Shown one piece after another: positions 16,064-23,704 of a stretch of 44,306 nucleotides of DNA. A model generated the notes under the pieces. It saw nothing but the letters and a program-made list of their open reading frames with translations. It searched no databases and was not told the DNA's origin. The DNA is from Chitinophagaceae bacterium (GTDB taxonomy: Bacteria > Bacteroidota > Bacteroidia > Chitinophagales > Chitinophagaceae). The stretch is taken from positions 1 to 44,306 of the forward strand of contig JAHBTL010000047.1 in the NCBI GenBank assembly GCA_019638615.1, read 5' to 3'. The position numbers and the translations under genes are program-made. Position 1 is the first letter of the stretch. Every line of letters begins with the position of its first letter.

Positions 16064-17422
16064 ATGAAAAAAAAAGTACTTTTTCTACTATGTCAGTTGT
16101 TACTGCTGGCGGGCTATGCACAATTTACGGTAAGTGATAACAGGCATTTCATCATGCGCGACGGGAAACCGTTTTTCTGGTTGGGCGATACAGGCTGGGA
16201 ACTGTTTCACCGCCTGGATCGTGAACAGGCAGATCAGTACCTGGCACGCAGGAGCGAACAGGGGTTCACCGTGATACAGGCGGTAGCGCTCGCGGAATTC
16301 GACGGTCTGCATACTCCTAACCCCTATGGCGATTTGCCGTTGCTGAACGATAACCCGGCAACACCCAATGAAAAATATTTTCAGCATGTAGATTATATTA
16401 TTGATAAAGCCGCGGCATTGAACCTGGTAATAGGATTGTTGCCGACCTGGGGCGACAAAGTATGGAAAAGCGGGTGGGGCAAAGGCCCGGAAGTATTTAC
16501 CATACAAAATGCAAAACAGTATGGAAAGTGGCTGGCAGAAAGATATAAGAATAAAAAGAACATCATCTGGATACTTGGCGGCGATCGCAATCCTCAGAAT
16601 GAAACGCATATTAGTATATGGCGAAGTATGGCCGCCGGGATCACCGAAGGCTGTACCGTAAAGCCAATGATCACATTTCATCCGCAGCCTAATGAAACAG
16701 GCAGTGCTGAATGGTTTCATACAGACGACTGGTTAAGCTTTAATATGTTCCAGAACGGGCATTGCCGTAATATGCCTGTATACGATAATATACAGGCTGT
16801 GTACAACCGGCATCCCATAAAACCCGTGATGGACGGCGAACCGTTGTATGAAGATCATCCTGTTTGCTTCAATGCAAAAGATCTCGGTACATCGAATGCG
16901 TACGATGTAAGGATCTATGCTTATCTTGACCTGTTCGCGGGTGCACATGGCCACACTTACGGCTGTCATGATATATGGCAAATGTATTCGCCGTACCGGG
17001 AGGCTGTGAATGGGCCGCATGTATACTGGCAGGAAGCCATGGAATTGCCCGGCGCCAACCAAATGAAATATGTAAAGCAATTGATGCTCTCCAGGCCTTT
17101 CCTGGAGCGGGTGCCCGATCAATCGCTCATCGTTGAAAATAACCACGCGCCATCCGAACGCATCCAGGCAACACGCGGAATGGATTATGCTTTTATTTAT
17201 TCTGCAATGGGCAAGCCATTTACTGTGAATCTAAACAAAATAAGCGGCGCTGTTTTAAATGCCGGTTGGTATAACCCGCGTAATGGGGAAACAAAAAAAA
17301 TAGCATCCATACACAAAAAGTCTCAACAAAAATTTATACCACCATCATCGGGATACGGACAGGACTGGGTATTGATATTAGACGATGCATCAAAAAATTA
17401 TGGGCCGCCAGGCGATCATTAA
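16064..17422 (+). CDS. DUF4038 / GH140-like exported glycosidase, second copy
   Basis: This 452-residue paralogue of the preceding gene has the same plan. The signal peptide ends near residue 19 (LLLLAGYAQ). DUF4038 opens with FFWLGDTGWELFHRLDREQ. Candidate catalytic residues are Asp174 in IIWILGGDRNPQNE and Glu259 in KPVMDGEPLYEDHP. The C-terminal beta domain ends in SGYGQDWVLILDD. The two copies differ much outside these motifs, so they are an old duplication and probably cut different linkages or aglycones. The frame is open further upstream into the previous gene, but the ATG at 16064 gives the signal peptide. After its stop the operon is interrupted by a 272-base gap holding a MITE-like element. 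Confidence 0.88.
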   Translation: MKKKVLFLLCQLLLLAGYAQFTVSDNRHFIMRDGKPFFWLGDTGWELFHRLDREQADQYLARRSEQGFTVIQAVALAEFDGLHTPNPYGDLPLLNDNPATPNEKYFQHVDYIIDKAAALNLVIGLLPTWGDKVWKSGWGKGPEVFTIQNAKQYGKWLAERYKNKKNIIWILGGDRNPQNETHISIWRSMAAGITEGCTVKPMITFHPQPNETGSAEWFHTDDWLSFNMFQNGHCRNMPVYDNIQAVYNRHPIKPVMDGEPLYEDHPVCFNAKDLGTSNAYDVRIYAYLDLFAGAHGHTYGCHDIWQMYSPYREAVNGPHVYWQEAMELPGANQMKYVKQLMLSRPFLERVPDQSLIVENNHAPSERIQATRGMDYAFIYSAMGKPFTVNLNKISGAVLNAGWYNPRNGETKKIASIHKKSQQKFIPPSSGYGQDWVLILDDASKNYGPPGDH

Positions 17423-17509
17423 TAACACGGCTTACGCGTGTTTCTTCCAAAAACATAACGTGCAAACGATTGTGTCGCCATTTTAAAGGATTTATCCGTA
17501 CTTTAGAAG

Positions 17510-17519
17510 CCCTTTCAGG
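17510..17519. repeat. Left flanking direct repeat of MITE copy 1
   Basis: CCCTTTCAGG occurs here and again at 17661-17670, bracketing the palindromic element. Because the element starts with G and ends with C, the exact duplicated length (9 or 10 bp) is ambiguous at the edges. This is the expected scar of transposition. Confidence 0.7.
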
Positions 17520-17661
17520 GGGGTATATTCCAAATTTTCGCAGGCGGGTGGTGACCCGTCCGACCGGTCATCCGGGCCGGCACCCGCCTGTAGTACCCGC
17601 TACCGGTCGGTGAGACACCGACCGGAACGACGCGTATGAAGCGAAGATTTGGAATACATCC
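17520..17661. mobile_element. MITE-like palindromic element, copy 1 (about 142 bp)
   Basis: This is a non-coding element with imperfect terminal inverted repeats of about 21 bp: left starts GGGTATATTCC (17521), right ends GGAATACATCC (17661), 18 of 21 matching. Inside are two perfect 10-bp stems: CAGGCGGGTG (17541-17550) with CACCCGCCTG (17581-17590), and CCGGTCGGTG (17603-17612) with CACCGACCGG (17616-17625), loop AGA. A GC-rich insert (about 17555-17580), absent from copy 2, lies in the first loop. It is flanked by the direct repeat CCCTTTCAGG. It sits between the second DUF4038 gene and the Gfo/Idh/MocA gene, inside PUL 1. No transposase gene is present, so mobility would need an enzyme encoded elsewhere. 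Confidence 0.75.
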
Positions 17662-17693
17662 CCTTTCAGGCTAAAACTCTTCTTTACATTATT

Positions 17694-18971
17694 ATGAAAC
17701 AAAAGCAGAATAATTCCAGGCGCTTGTTTTTGAAAAATTCAATAGGCGCGCTGGCGGCATTTACCATTGTGCCGAGGCATGTATTGGGTGGACCGGGATA
17801 CCTGGCGCCCAGCGATACGCTTACCAAAGCCGTTGTAGGCGTAGGCTCTATGGGACGCGGACATTTTGAATATGCGGGAACGCGCACGGTGGCTGTTTGC
17901 GATGTGGATACCCGTCACATTCAACTGGCGCTTGATGCATTAGGCGGCGGCAAGGGTGTTAAAACGTTCAGGGACTACCGCGAGCTGATCGTCCTTCCCG
18001 AAGTGGATATTGTGCACGTGGCCACACCGCCGCACTGGCATGGCATTATTGCTGCCGATGCGGCCCGTGCCGGCAAAGACATCTGGTGTGAAAAGCCCAT
18101 GACCCGTACCATAGGCGAAGGAAAACGCCTGGTGGAAGCGGTGCAGCAGCATGGCAGGATCTTCAGGCTGAATACCTGGTTCCGCTTTTCTGATAATTTT
18201 TATGGCATGAACACTACGGTAAAGCCCATTAAGAAACTGGTGGACAGCGGGATGCTGGGTTGGCCTTTAAAAGTTACGGTAAGCAAACATACCGGGTTCG
18301 ACTGGAAGTTTTACTGGGTAGGAAAAACCGATCTGAAGCCCGAGCCTGTTCCCCAAGAGCTGGATTATGAAATGTGGTTAGGCCCTGCGCCCTATAAGCC
18401 ATACAGCGCGCATCGTGTGCATACTACTTTCCGTGGTTACTGGGATTATGATGGCGGTGGACTGGGCGATATGGGACAGCATTATATAGATCCCATCCAG
18501 TATTTCCTGGGTAAGGACAATACCAGTCCTGTATCGGTTGAAATAGACGCCCCGCAGCAGCACGATGACGCGGTGGGAACCTGGAGGAAAATTACTTACA
18601 CATACGAAGACGGCTGCCAGATCATACTCGATGGCGCCGGCACAGCAGAAGGCGCTGCTTATATTGAAGGACCCAAAGGAAAACTGTTCGCAGGCTTCCG
18701 CTCAAACATTCCTAATCTAGATAAAAAGCTGGCGGAACTCCCCGATCCCGCACCACAGGTTACCGATTTTGCAGATGCAGTGAAGAACAGGAAAAAATTT
18801 GCGTTGAATGAAGAGAATGGCCACCGCTCGTGTACCATTATCAATATTGGTAAGATAGCGCTGCAACTGGGTCGCAATCTTAAGTTCGATCCGGTAAAGC
18901 AGGAATTTATCAACGACGAAGGCGCTAACCGCTTATTGAATCCGCCTTTGCGGGGGCCGTGGTTTATATAA
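17694..18971 (+). CDS. Tat-exported Gfo/Idh/MocA family oxidoreductase
   Basis: This 425-residue NAD(P)-dependent sugar oxidoreductase carries a twin-arginine signal. SRRLFLK at residues 8-14 matches the Tat motif exactly, followed by a hydrophobic stretch to about residue 33. The Rossmann dinucleotide site is GVGSMG (49-54). The Gfo/Idh/MocA signature EKP is at 133-135. The C-terminal alpha/beta domain carries GGGLGDMGQH, with the conserved Asp259 and His263 of the active site. Tat export suggests the protein folds around its cofactor in the cytoplasm and works in the envelope, as for glucose-fructose oxidoreductase and GH109 relatives. It lies among DUF1080 genes, so oxidation of a sugar C3 hydroxyl is a reasonable inference. 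The ATG at 17694 is chosen because it gives the Tat peptide directly. Confidence 0.92.
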   Translation: MKQKQNNSRRLFLKNSIGALAAFTIVPRHVLGGPGYLAPSDTLTKAVVGVGSMGRGHFEYAGTRTVAVCDVDTRHIQLALDALGGGKGVKTFRDYRELIVLPEVDIVHVATPPHWHGIIAADAARAGKDIWCEKPMTRTIGEGKRLVEAVQQHGRIFRLNTWFRFSDNFYGMNTTVKPIKKLVDSGMLGWPLKVTVSKHTGFDWKFYWVGKTDLKPEPVPQELDYEMWLGPAPYKPYSAHRVHTTFRGYWDYDGGGLGDMGQHYIDPIQYFLGKDNTSPVSVEIDAPQQHDDAVGTWRKITYTYEDGCQIILDGAGTAEGAAYIEGPKGKLFAGFRSNIPNLDKKLAELPDPAPQVTDFADAVKNRKKFALNEENGHRSCTIINIGKIALQLGRNLKFDPVKQEFINDEGANRLLNPPLRGPWFI

Positions 18972-19076
18972 TGGTCATAACAACGGGCAAATGCGTTTGC
19001 CTGGGTACAGATGAAAAAAGCGGCAACCGGTCCGCACCACAAACCGAACCATAACAACACAACAATTTTCATTTAC

Positions 19077-22000
19077 ATGCGACAAATATTACTGATAGTT
19101 TTTTTGATGAGCAGCATACTGCTTACAGCAACTGCGCAAACAGATGACAACAGGACGGTGGCTACCAAAATAGCCGACCTGTTGGCCAAATTGCCTGCCG
19201 ATGATGCAAAGCAACTGGGAGCCAATGCCGCTGCAGTGGCAGGATTAGGCGAAGCCGGTATTACGGAACTGGTAAAAAAGCTCGATGCCGGGGGCGATGT
19301 GAGCCGCCTGCATTATGCCATCAGCGGCTTTTCTTTCGCGGCTACCCAGCCCGGCAAAGAAAGCTGGAGAAGCATGGCGGTAAAAGCCTATGGAGCCGCT
19401 CTGCCGCAATTAAGAGACAGCGAGGCAAAATTATTTATACTCACGCAACTGGAGCAGGTAGGTAAGGACGATGCCATTCCTTACCTGGAAGGATACCTGA
19501 AAGATGAACGTTTTTCTGATCCTGCAGCACGCGCGCTGGCAACCATTAACAGCGAAGCTTCCAATAAAACATTGCTGGCTGCACTGGCAAATGCAACAGG
19601 CAACGCACGTTTATCCATTGTGCAGGCTTTGGGCGATACCCGTTACCGTGAGGCTGCCCAGCCTGTGGCAGCGCTGGCGGCTTCCGACGATGCCAAGACA
19701 GCCAAAGTGGCACTGTATACACTGGCGCGTATCGGCGATCCCGCTTCCGAAAAAATACTGGCAGATGCGGCGGCTAAAAGCGGCTATACTTACAGTGTAA
19801 CCGATGCGGCTGCTTCTTACCTGCTGTATCTTTCCAACCTTGCAGCCAATGGAAATGCAAAAGCTGCAGAAAAAGCAGCCGGCACTTTATTGAAAAAAGC
19901 CACTGCCGATAACCAGGTGCATACCCGCACGGCAGCATTGAAATTGCTTTCCGATATCCGGGGTGCTTCCGGTACGGCTTTGCTTACCGGCGCCATGAAA
20001 GATAAGAATGCGGAATACAGGGAAGCCGCTTTAAAATATGCCCAGCCTTATATCAATGAAGCCAATACTCCTTTATGGCTGAAAACGCTCAGCAAAGCCA
20101 GGGCGCCGGCCCAGGCAGAGATCATCAGGATGCTGGGCAATAAAAACGTTGCGGCTGCTTTGCCCGTAGTATTAAGCGCTATACAAAATAAAGATGCCGG
20201 TGTGCGTCTTTCAGCCATCACCGCTGCCGCCCAGATAGGCGGACAGGAAGCATTGCCTGCATTGCTCGGTATATTAAAAACGGGAAGCGCCGATGAGATC
20301 GCGGCAGCCAAATCAGCCCTGCTGTCCATGAAAGGCAGTGATGTGGTAAAAGAAACAGGCGATGCATTAAACGACGCTTCTCCGGCAGGAAAAGCTGCCA
20401 TTATAGAGGTACTGGGCGCAAGAGCTGTCAGCTCAAAAGCGGCTGATATAATACCTTTCGCTTCAAGCGCCGATCCGCAGATCAGCAATTCGGCAAAAGC
20501 TGCATTAAAGCAAATGGTTACGCCGGCCAACCTGAAACAGGTGTACCCGCTTTTATTATCGGCCGGCAATGCGCACGACATCAGCGACTGGCAGCAGGTC
20601 ATCGTGGCAGGTATCAGCAGGATCCCCAGCGCAAGGGGACGTAACGCGGCCATCCTCACAGAGATCAGTAAAGCACCGGCGGATAAAAAATCTCTTTTTT
20701 ACAATGTGCTTTCCGGCATAGGTGATAAGGAAGGATTGGCAGCGGTAGCGGGCGCTTTTGCATCGGGCAACGATCAAACCAAAAAAGAGGTGATCGGCGC
20801 GCTTTCCAACTGGAAGAGCGGGCTCGCAACCACGCAGTTGTACCAGGTATTGCAGAAGGCTGGGAAAGGAACGTTGGCAGCAGACGCTTTCACCGGCTTT
20901 GTAAAGCAGATCAGCATTTCAAAAAGTACCGATGACCTTAAGCTGATCATGTTGCGGGATGCTATGGAATATGCGCAGGCAGACGATCAGAAAAAAGCAG
21001 TGCTGAACCAGGTGGGGAAATTAAAGACCTTCCCCGCATTTTTATATGCCGGTAGTTTTTTAGACGATCCTTCTTTGAAAAGAGAGGCAGCGAATGCCGC
21101 GATGAATATAGCTATGGCCGATAAATCTATTTATGGAGCCAACGTGCGCCAGGTGCTTGAAAAGGCTGTTAACAGCTTGGGAGGCGCCGAAAGCGAATAC
21201 CAGAGGGAAGCGTTGCACAAGCATCTTGCAGAAATGCCGAAAGGAGAAGGATTCGTACCCATCTTTAATAGTAAAGATCTTACAGGCTGGAAAGGACTGG
21301 TAGCCGATCCCATCAAACGTGCAAAAATGGACGCCAAAACCTTAGCCAAAGAACAGGCGAAGGCCGATGAAGAAATGCGCAACGGATGGAGCGTAAAAGA
21401 CGGCTTGTTGATCTTTAACGGTCATGGTAACAACCTTTGCACCAATAAAAAATATGGCGATTTTGAAATGTATGTTGACTGGAAGATCACCAAAGATGGG
21501 GATGCGGGGATTTACCTGCGCGGCACACCCCAGGTGCAGGTATGGGATACAGCACGTGTAGATGTTGGCGCGCAAGTAGGTTCGGGCGGGTTATACAATA
21601 ACCAGAAGAATGAAAGCAAACCGCTTGTGCTGGCCGATAATGCCATCGGCGACTGGAACACTTTCCGTATACAAATGGTAGGCGACCTGGTAACCGTTTA
21701 CCTGAATGGCGTGCTGGTTGTAAACGGCGTACCACTCGAAAACTACTGGGATCGCAGCCTGCCGATCTTCCCCGAAGAGCAGATAGAGCTGCAGGCGCAC
21801 GGAACCTATGTAGCGTACCGCGATATTTATATCAGGGAAATTCCGCGTCCGCAACCTTATACACTCACAGAGGAAGAGAAAAAAGAAGGATACAAAATTT
21901 TATTTGATGGAACCGGCTTGCATGAATGGGTAGGTAACAAAACAGCTTATATCATCGAAGATGGTAATATAGCGGTATATCCCAAACGGGGAGGTAACGG

Positions 22001-22505
22001 CAACCTGTATACGAAGGATGAGTACAGCGATTTCGCATTCCGCTTTGAATTTAAATTAACACCGGGCGCTAACAACGGTGTAGGCATACGCACTCCGTTA
22101 ACAGGAGATGCCGCCTATGAAGGGATGGAAATCCAGGTGCTGGATGACGATGCTGATATTTATAAGGACCTGAAGCCTTACCAGTATCATGGGTCGGTAT
22201 ATGGAATCATTCCTTCTAAAAGAGGGCACCTGAAACCGCTGGGTGAATGGAATGAAGAAGAGATCAGGATTGAAGGAAGCAGGATCAGGATTACCCTGAA
22301 CGGCACTGTGATTGTAGAAGGCGATATAGCTGAAGCGTCAAAAGACGGCACAGCCGATCACCGCGACCACCCGGGATTGAAAAGAACCAGCGGGCATATC
22401 GGCTTCCTGGGGCACGGCGATACTTTATTCTTCAGAAATATCCGTGTGAAAGATCTGACCAAACCTGTAGCTCCGCCTGCCAAAAGCAAAACGAAGAAGA
22501 AATAA
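19077..22505 (+). CDS. Large exported HEAT-like repeat protein with two C-terminal DUF1080 domains
   Basis: This is a 1142-residue secreted protein. The signal peptide ends near residue 21 (SSILLTATAQ). Residues about 25-700 form a long alpha-helical solenoid of HEAT/PBS-lyase-like repeats (for example DAIPYLEGYLKDERFSDPAA, ALPALLGILKTGSADEIAAA). The first DUF1080 domain begins near residue 725 (FVPIFNSKDLTGWKGL) and includes GDAGIYLRGTPQVQVWD and EQIELQAHGTYVAYRDIYIR. The second begins near 938 (YKILFDGTGLHEWVG) and includes NNGVGIRTPL, MEIQVLDDDADIY and GHIGFLGHGDTLFFRNIRVK. The tail is lysine-rich (KSKTKKK). An upstream ATG at 19011 would bury the signal peptide, so 19077 is preferred. It is the last gene of PUL 1 and a terminator follows. 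The solenoid may bind partners or substrate; the function is not known. Confidence 0.9.
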   Translation: MRQILLIVFLMSSILLTATAQTDDNRTVATKIADLLAKLPADDAKQLGANAAAVAGLGEAGITELVKKLDAGGDVSRLHYAISGFSFAATQPGKESWRSMAVKAYGAALPQLRDSEAKLFILTQLEQVGKDDAIPYLEGYLKDERFSDPAARALATINSEASNKTLLAALANATGNARLSIVQALGDTRYREAAQPVAALAASDDAKTAKVALYTLARIGDPASEKILADAAAKSGYTYSVTDAAASYLLYLSNLAANGNAKAAEKAAGTLLKKATADNQVHTRTAALKLLSDIRGASGTALLTGAMKDKNAEYREAALKYAQPYINEANTPLWLKTLSKARAPAQAEIIRMLGNKNVAAALPVVLSAIQNKDAGVRLSAITAAAQIGGQEALPALLGILKTGSADEIAAAKSALLSMKGSDVVKETGDALNDASPAGKAAIIEVLGARAVSSKAADIIPFASSADPQISNSAKAALKQMVTPANLKQVYPLLLSAGNAHDISDWQQVIVAGISRIPSARGRNAAILTEISKAPADKKSLFYNVLSGIGDKEGLAAVAGAFASGNDQTKKEVIGALSNWKSGLATTQLYQVLQKAGKGTLAADAFTGFVKQISISKSTDDLKLIMLRDAMEYAQADDQKKAVLNQVGKLKTFPAFLYAGSFLDDPSLKREAANAAMNIAMADKSIYGANVRQVLEKAVNSLGGAESEYQREALHKHLAEMPKGEGFVPIFNSKDLTGWKGLVADPIKRAKMDAKTLAKEQAKADEEMRNGWSVKDGLLIFNGHGNNLCTNKKYGDFEMYVDWKITKDGDAGIYLRGTPQVQVWDTARVDVGAQVGSGGLYNNQKNESKPLVLADNAIGDWNTFRIQMVGDLVTVYLNGVLVVNGVPLENYWDRSLPIFPEEQIELQAHGTYVAYRDIYIREIPRPQPYTLTEEEKKEGYKILFDGTGLHEWVGNKTAYIIEDGNIAVYPKRGGNGNLYTKDEYSDFAFRFEFKLTPGANNGVGIRTPLTGDAAYEGMEIQVLDDDADIYKDLKPYQYHGSVYGIIPSKRGHLKPLGEWNEEEIRIEGSRIRITLNGTVIVEGDIAEASKDGTADHRDHPGLKRTSGHIGFLGHGDTLFFRNIRVKDLTKPVAPPAKSKTKKK

Positions 22506-22527
22506 TTTTTATTAGCGATAGCTTTGT

Positions 22528-22561
22528 AAAAAGACCGTCTCTTTGAGAGGGTCTTTTTTTT
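22528..22561 (+). terminator. Rho-independent terminator at the end of PUL 1
   Basis: AAAAAGACC (22528-22536) pairs with GGTCTTTTT (22550-22558); an inner stem CTCT/AGAG closes a TTG loop, with a two-base bulge. A T-run continues to 22561. It lies 23 bases after the stop of the HEAT/DUF1080 gene. Confidence 0.8.
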
Positions 22562-22706
22562 ACCGCACAGGAGGATAGGGAACATAGCAGTTATAAAATA
22601 CTATAAGCCGGAGGTGATCTTATTTTGGCATATGAGAATTATGGAAATTATTATATATACTCCTTCCCGGCAGAAAACACAGTTACAAAAACAAAACACT
22701 CTGGCA

Positions 22707-22817
22707 TCGTCACTGCGAGACCGCGACAGGGTTGTATTAAATTAAAGTATGCTGGCACGGGCGAAGCAGTTCTCTGCAGCAGGACAACTGCTTTTTTTCC
22801 GCGAGGATTGCTTCTCC
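22707..22817. repeat. REP-like palindromic repeat, copy 1
   Basis: It starts with TCGTCACTGCGAGACCGC (22707-22724), passes through TTAAATTAAA and ends with GATTGCTTCTCCC. GAAGCA (22763-22768) pairs with TGCTTC (22809-22814). A nested stem AAGCAGTT/AACTGCTT (22764-22771 and 22786-22793) competes with it. The start motif CGTCACTGCGAG with GAAGCA ... TGCTTC is a common intergenic repeat type in Bacteroidota. Confidence 0.6.
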
Positions 22818-22918
22818 CCTCCGAACGTTCGGAGCGGTTGGGATCGTAATAACGTTCAAGTGGTTGAGTAAAACCCAAACTTTTATTGATTGCTGTGTTT
22901 AAAAAATAAAACTCTTAC

Positions 22919-23018
22919 GGTCACTGCGAGACCGCCCGGGTACTGCATTAAATTAAATTGGATTTTACGGCGGGAGAAGCAGTCCCAACCTAATGTCAAT
23001 TGTTGAGATTGCTTCTCC
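22919..23018. repeat. REP-like palindromic repeat, copy 2
   Basis: It starts with GGTCACTGCGAGACCGC, shares TTAAATTAAA with copy 1 and ends with GAGATTGCTTCTCC. GGAGAAGCA (22973-22981) pairs perfectly with TGCTTCTCC (23010-23018). It is in the same orientation as copy 1, about 210 bases downstream. Confidence 0.65.
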
Positions 23019-23066
23019 TCCCATCATCCGCAATGCTTTGAATTGATCTGGCGGCTGCCATACATA

Positions 23067-23320
23067 TTATTCAGTTGACTGTTTATCAATGAAGTATGAA
23101 CTGCGGGTTTGTTGCTTATAAAACTCGCTTTCTTTTCAACCACAATGCCTGGTGCTGGTTTCTTGGTTACTTTTTGCGGAAAAAAGTAACCAAAAAGCCG
23201 CCCGAAATCCCTGCCAGCCGGCAGGCTGGGACTACGGCCGATTTCGAGTCCCGCAAAAAGCGGGATCGATTAAGCTTTGGTACTACTGTGAACTCAGCTA
23301 CAGCCCCTGATATATTTTCT
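23067..23320. repeat. Dispersed intergenic repeat, copy A (about 250 bp)
   Basis: It is the same family as 27929-28170, in the same orientation. The central 76 bases (23171-23246) differ from copy B by a single inserted base. They hold a perfect hairpin GGTTACTTTTT/AAAAAGTAACC and a nested palindrome CCAGCC-GGCA-GGCTGG within CGAAATC...GATTTCG. Outer parts are less conserved: TTATTCAGTT near the left end, and ACTACTGTGAACTCAGC then CCTGATA near the right end. Copy A alone carries a TCCCGC-AAAAA-GCGGGA hairpin. No protein is convincingly encoded. Confidence 0.7.
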
Positions 23321-23399
23321 CCAGACCTGGCGTATATAAGAACCGAAAATACGAATACAACATGTCACGGCTCAATGATTGAGCACACTAATGGTTTAC

Positions 23400-23464
23400 T
23401 CGCAATGACGGTAATTTTTTTTCGTCACTGCGAACCCGACCTTCTGTTGGGAGAAGCAATGACC
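23400..23464. repeat. REP-like palindromic repeat, partial copies
   Basis: CGCAATGACG (23401-23410) and CGTCACTGCG (23423-23432) form a near-perfect inverted pair, like the ends of two REP-like units facing each other. GGGAGAAGCAATGACC follows at 23449. The right arm is truncated compared with copies 1 and 2. Confidence 0.5.
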
Positions 23465-23704
23465 TGTAAATGGCTGATGATTTTGTACCCTTCACGATGA
23501 TTCAGGTTTACAATAATCCATTCTCCTGCCAATCAAAAAGATATACCTCATGTTTTGCAGGCGCGGATGCTCAACTAATTTGAACTTTATTGCGGTATGT
23601 GTTTATTTCTGATTTTGCCGCAATGAAAATAGTTATCACCGAAGGTAAATGCACCCTTTTTTATCTATGTGGTTAGTTAACATTATCCAGTATTTTTACA
23701 TTGC

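Larger units (their letters stand above)
22562..23704. other. Gene-free interval rich in palindromic repeats
   Basis: About 1.1 kb lies between the PUL 1 terminator and pxpB. Open frames here are short, overlap the repeats and show no protein family. The recognisable contents are REP-like elements near 22707, 22919 and 23400 and a longer dispersed repeat at 23067-23320, listed separately. The last 180 bases before pxpB are A/T-rich; TATTTTTA at 23691-23698 is a weak -7 candidate for the pxp operon. Confidence 0.6.

Noticed and set aside
16100-16720. 206-residue reverse frame opposite the second DUF4038 gene
   Set aside because: Shadow of a gene with conserved catalytic motifs.
20048-20659. 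203-residue reverse frame opposite the HEAT-like region
   Set aside because: Alanine-rich repeats of the forward gene keep the opposite frame open by composition.
22625-22849. 74-residue forward frame and its reverse partner 22651-22878
   Set aside because: Both overlap a REP-like palindrome and have a low-complexity tail from the inverted repeat.
23096-23500. 134-residue forward open frame
   Set aside because: It runs through the dispersed repeat core; its middle reads the palindromes and the second copy (27926-28141) is in a different frame after the one-base insertion, so it is not a conserved protein.
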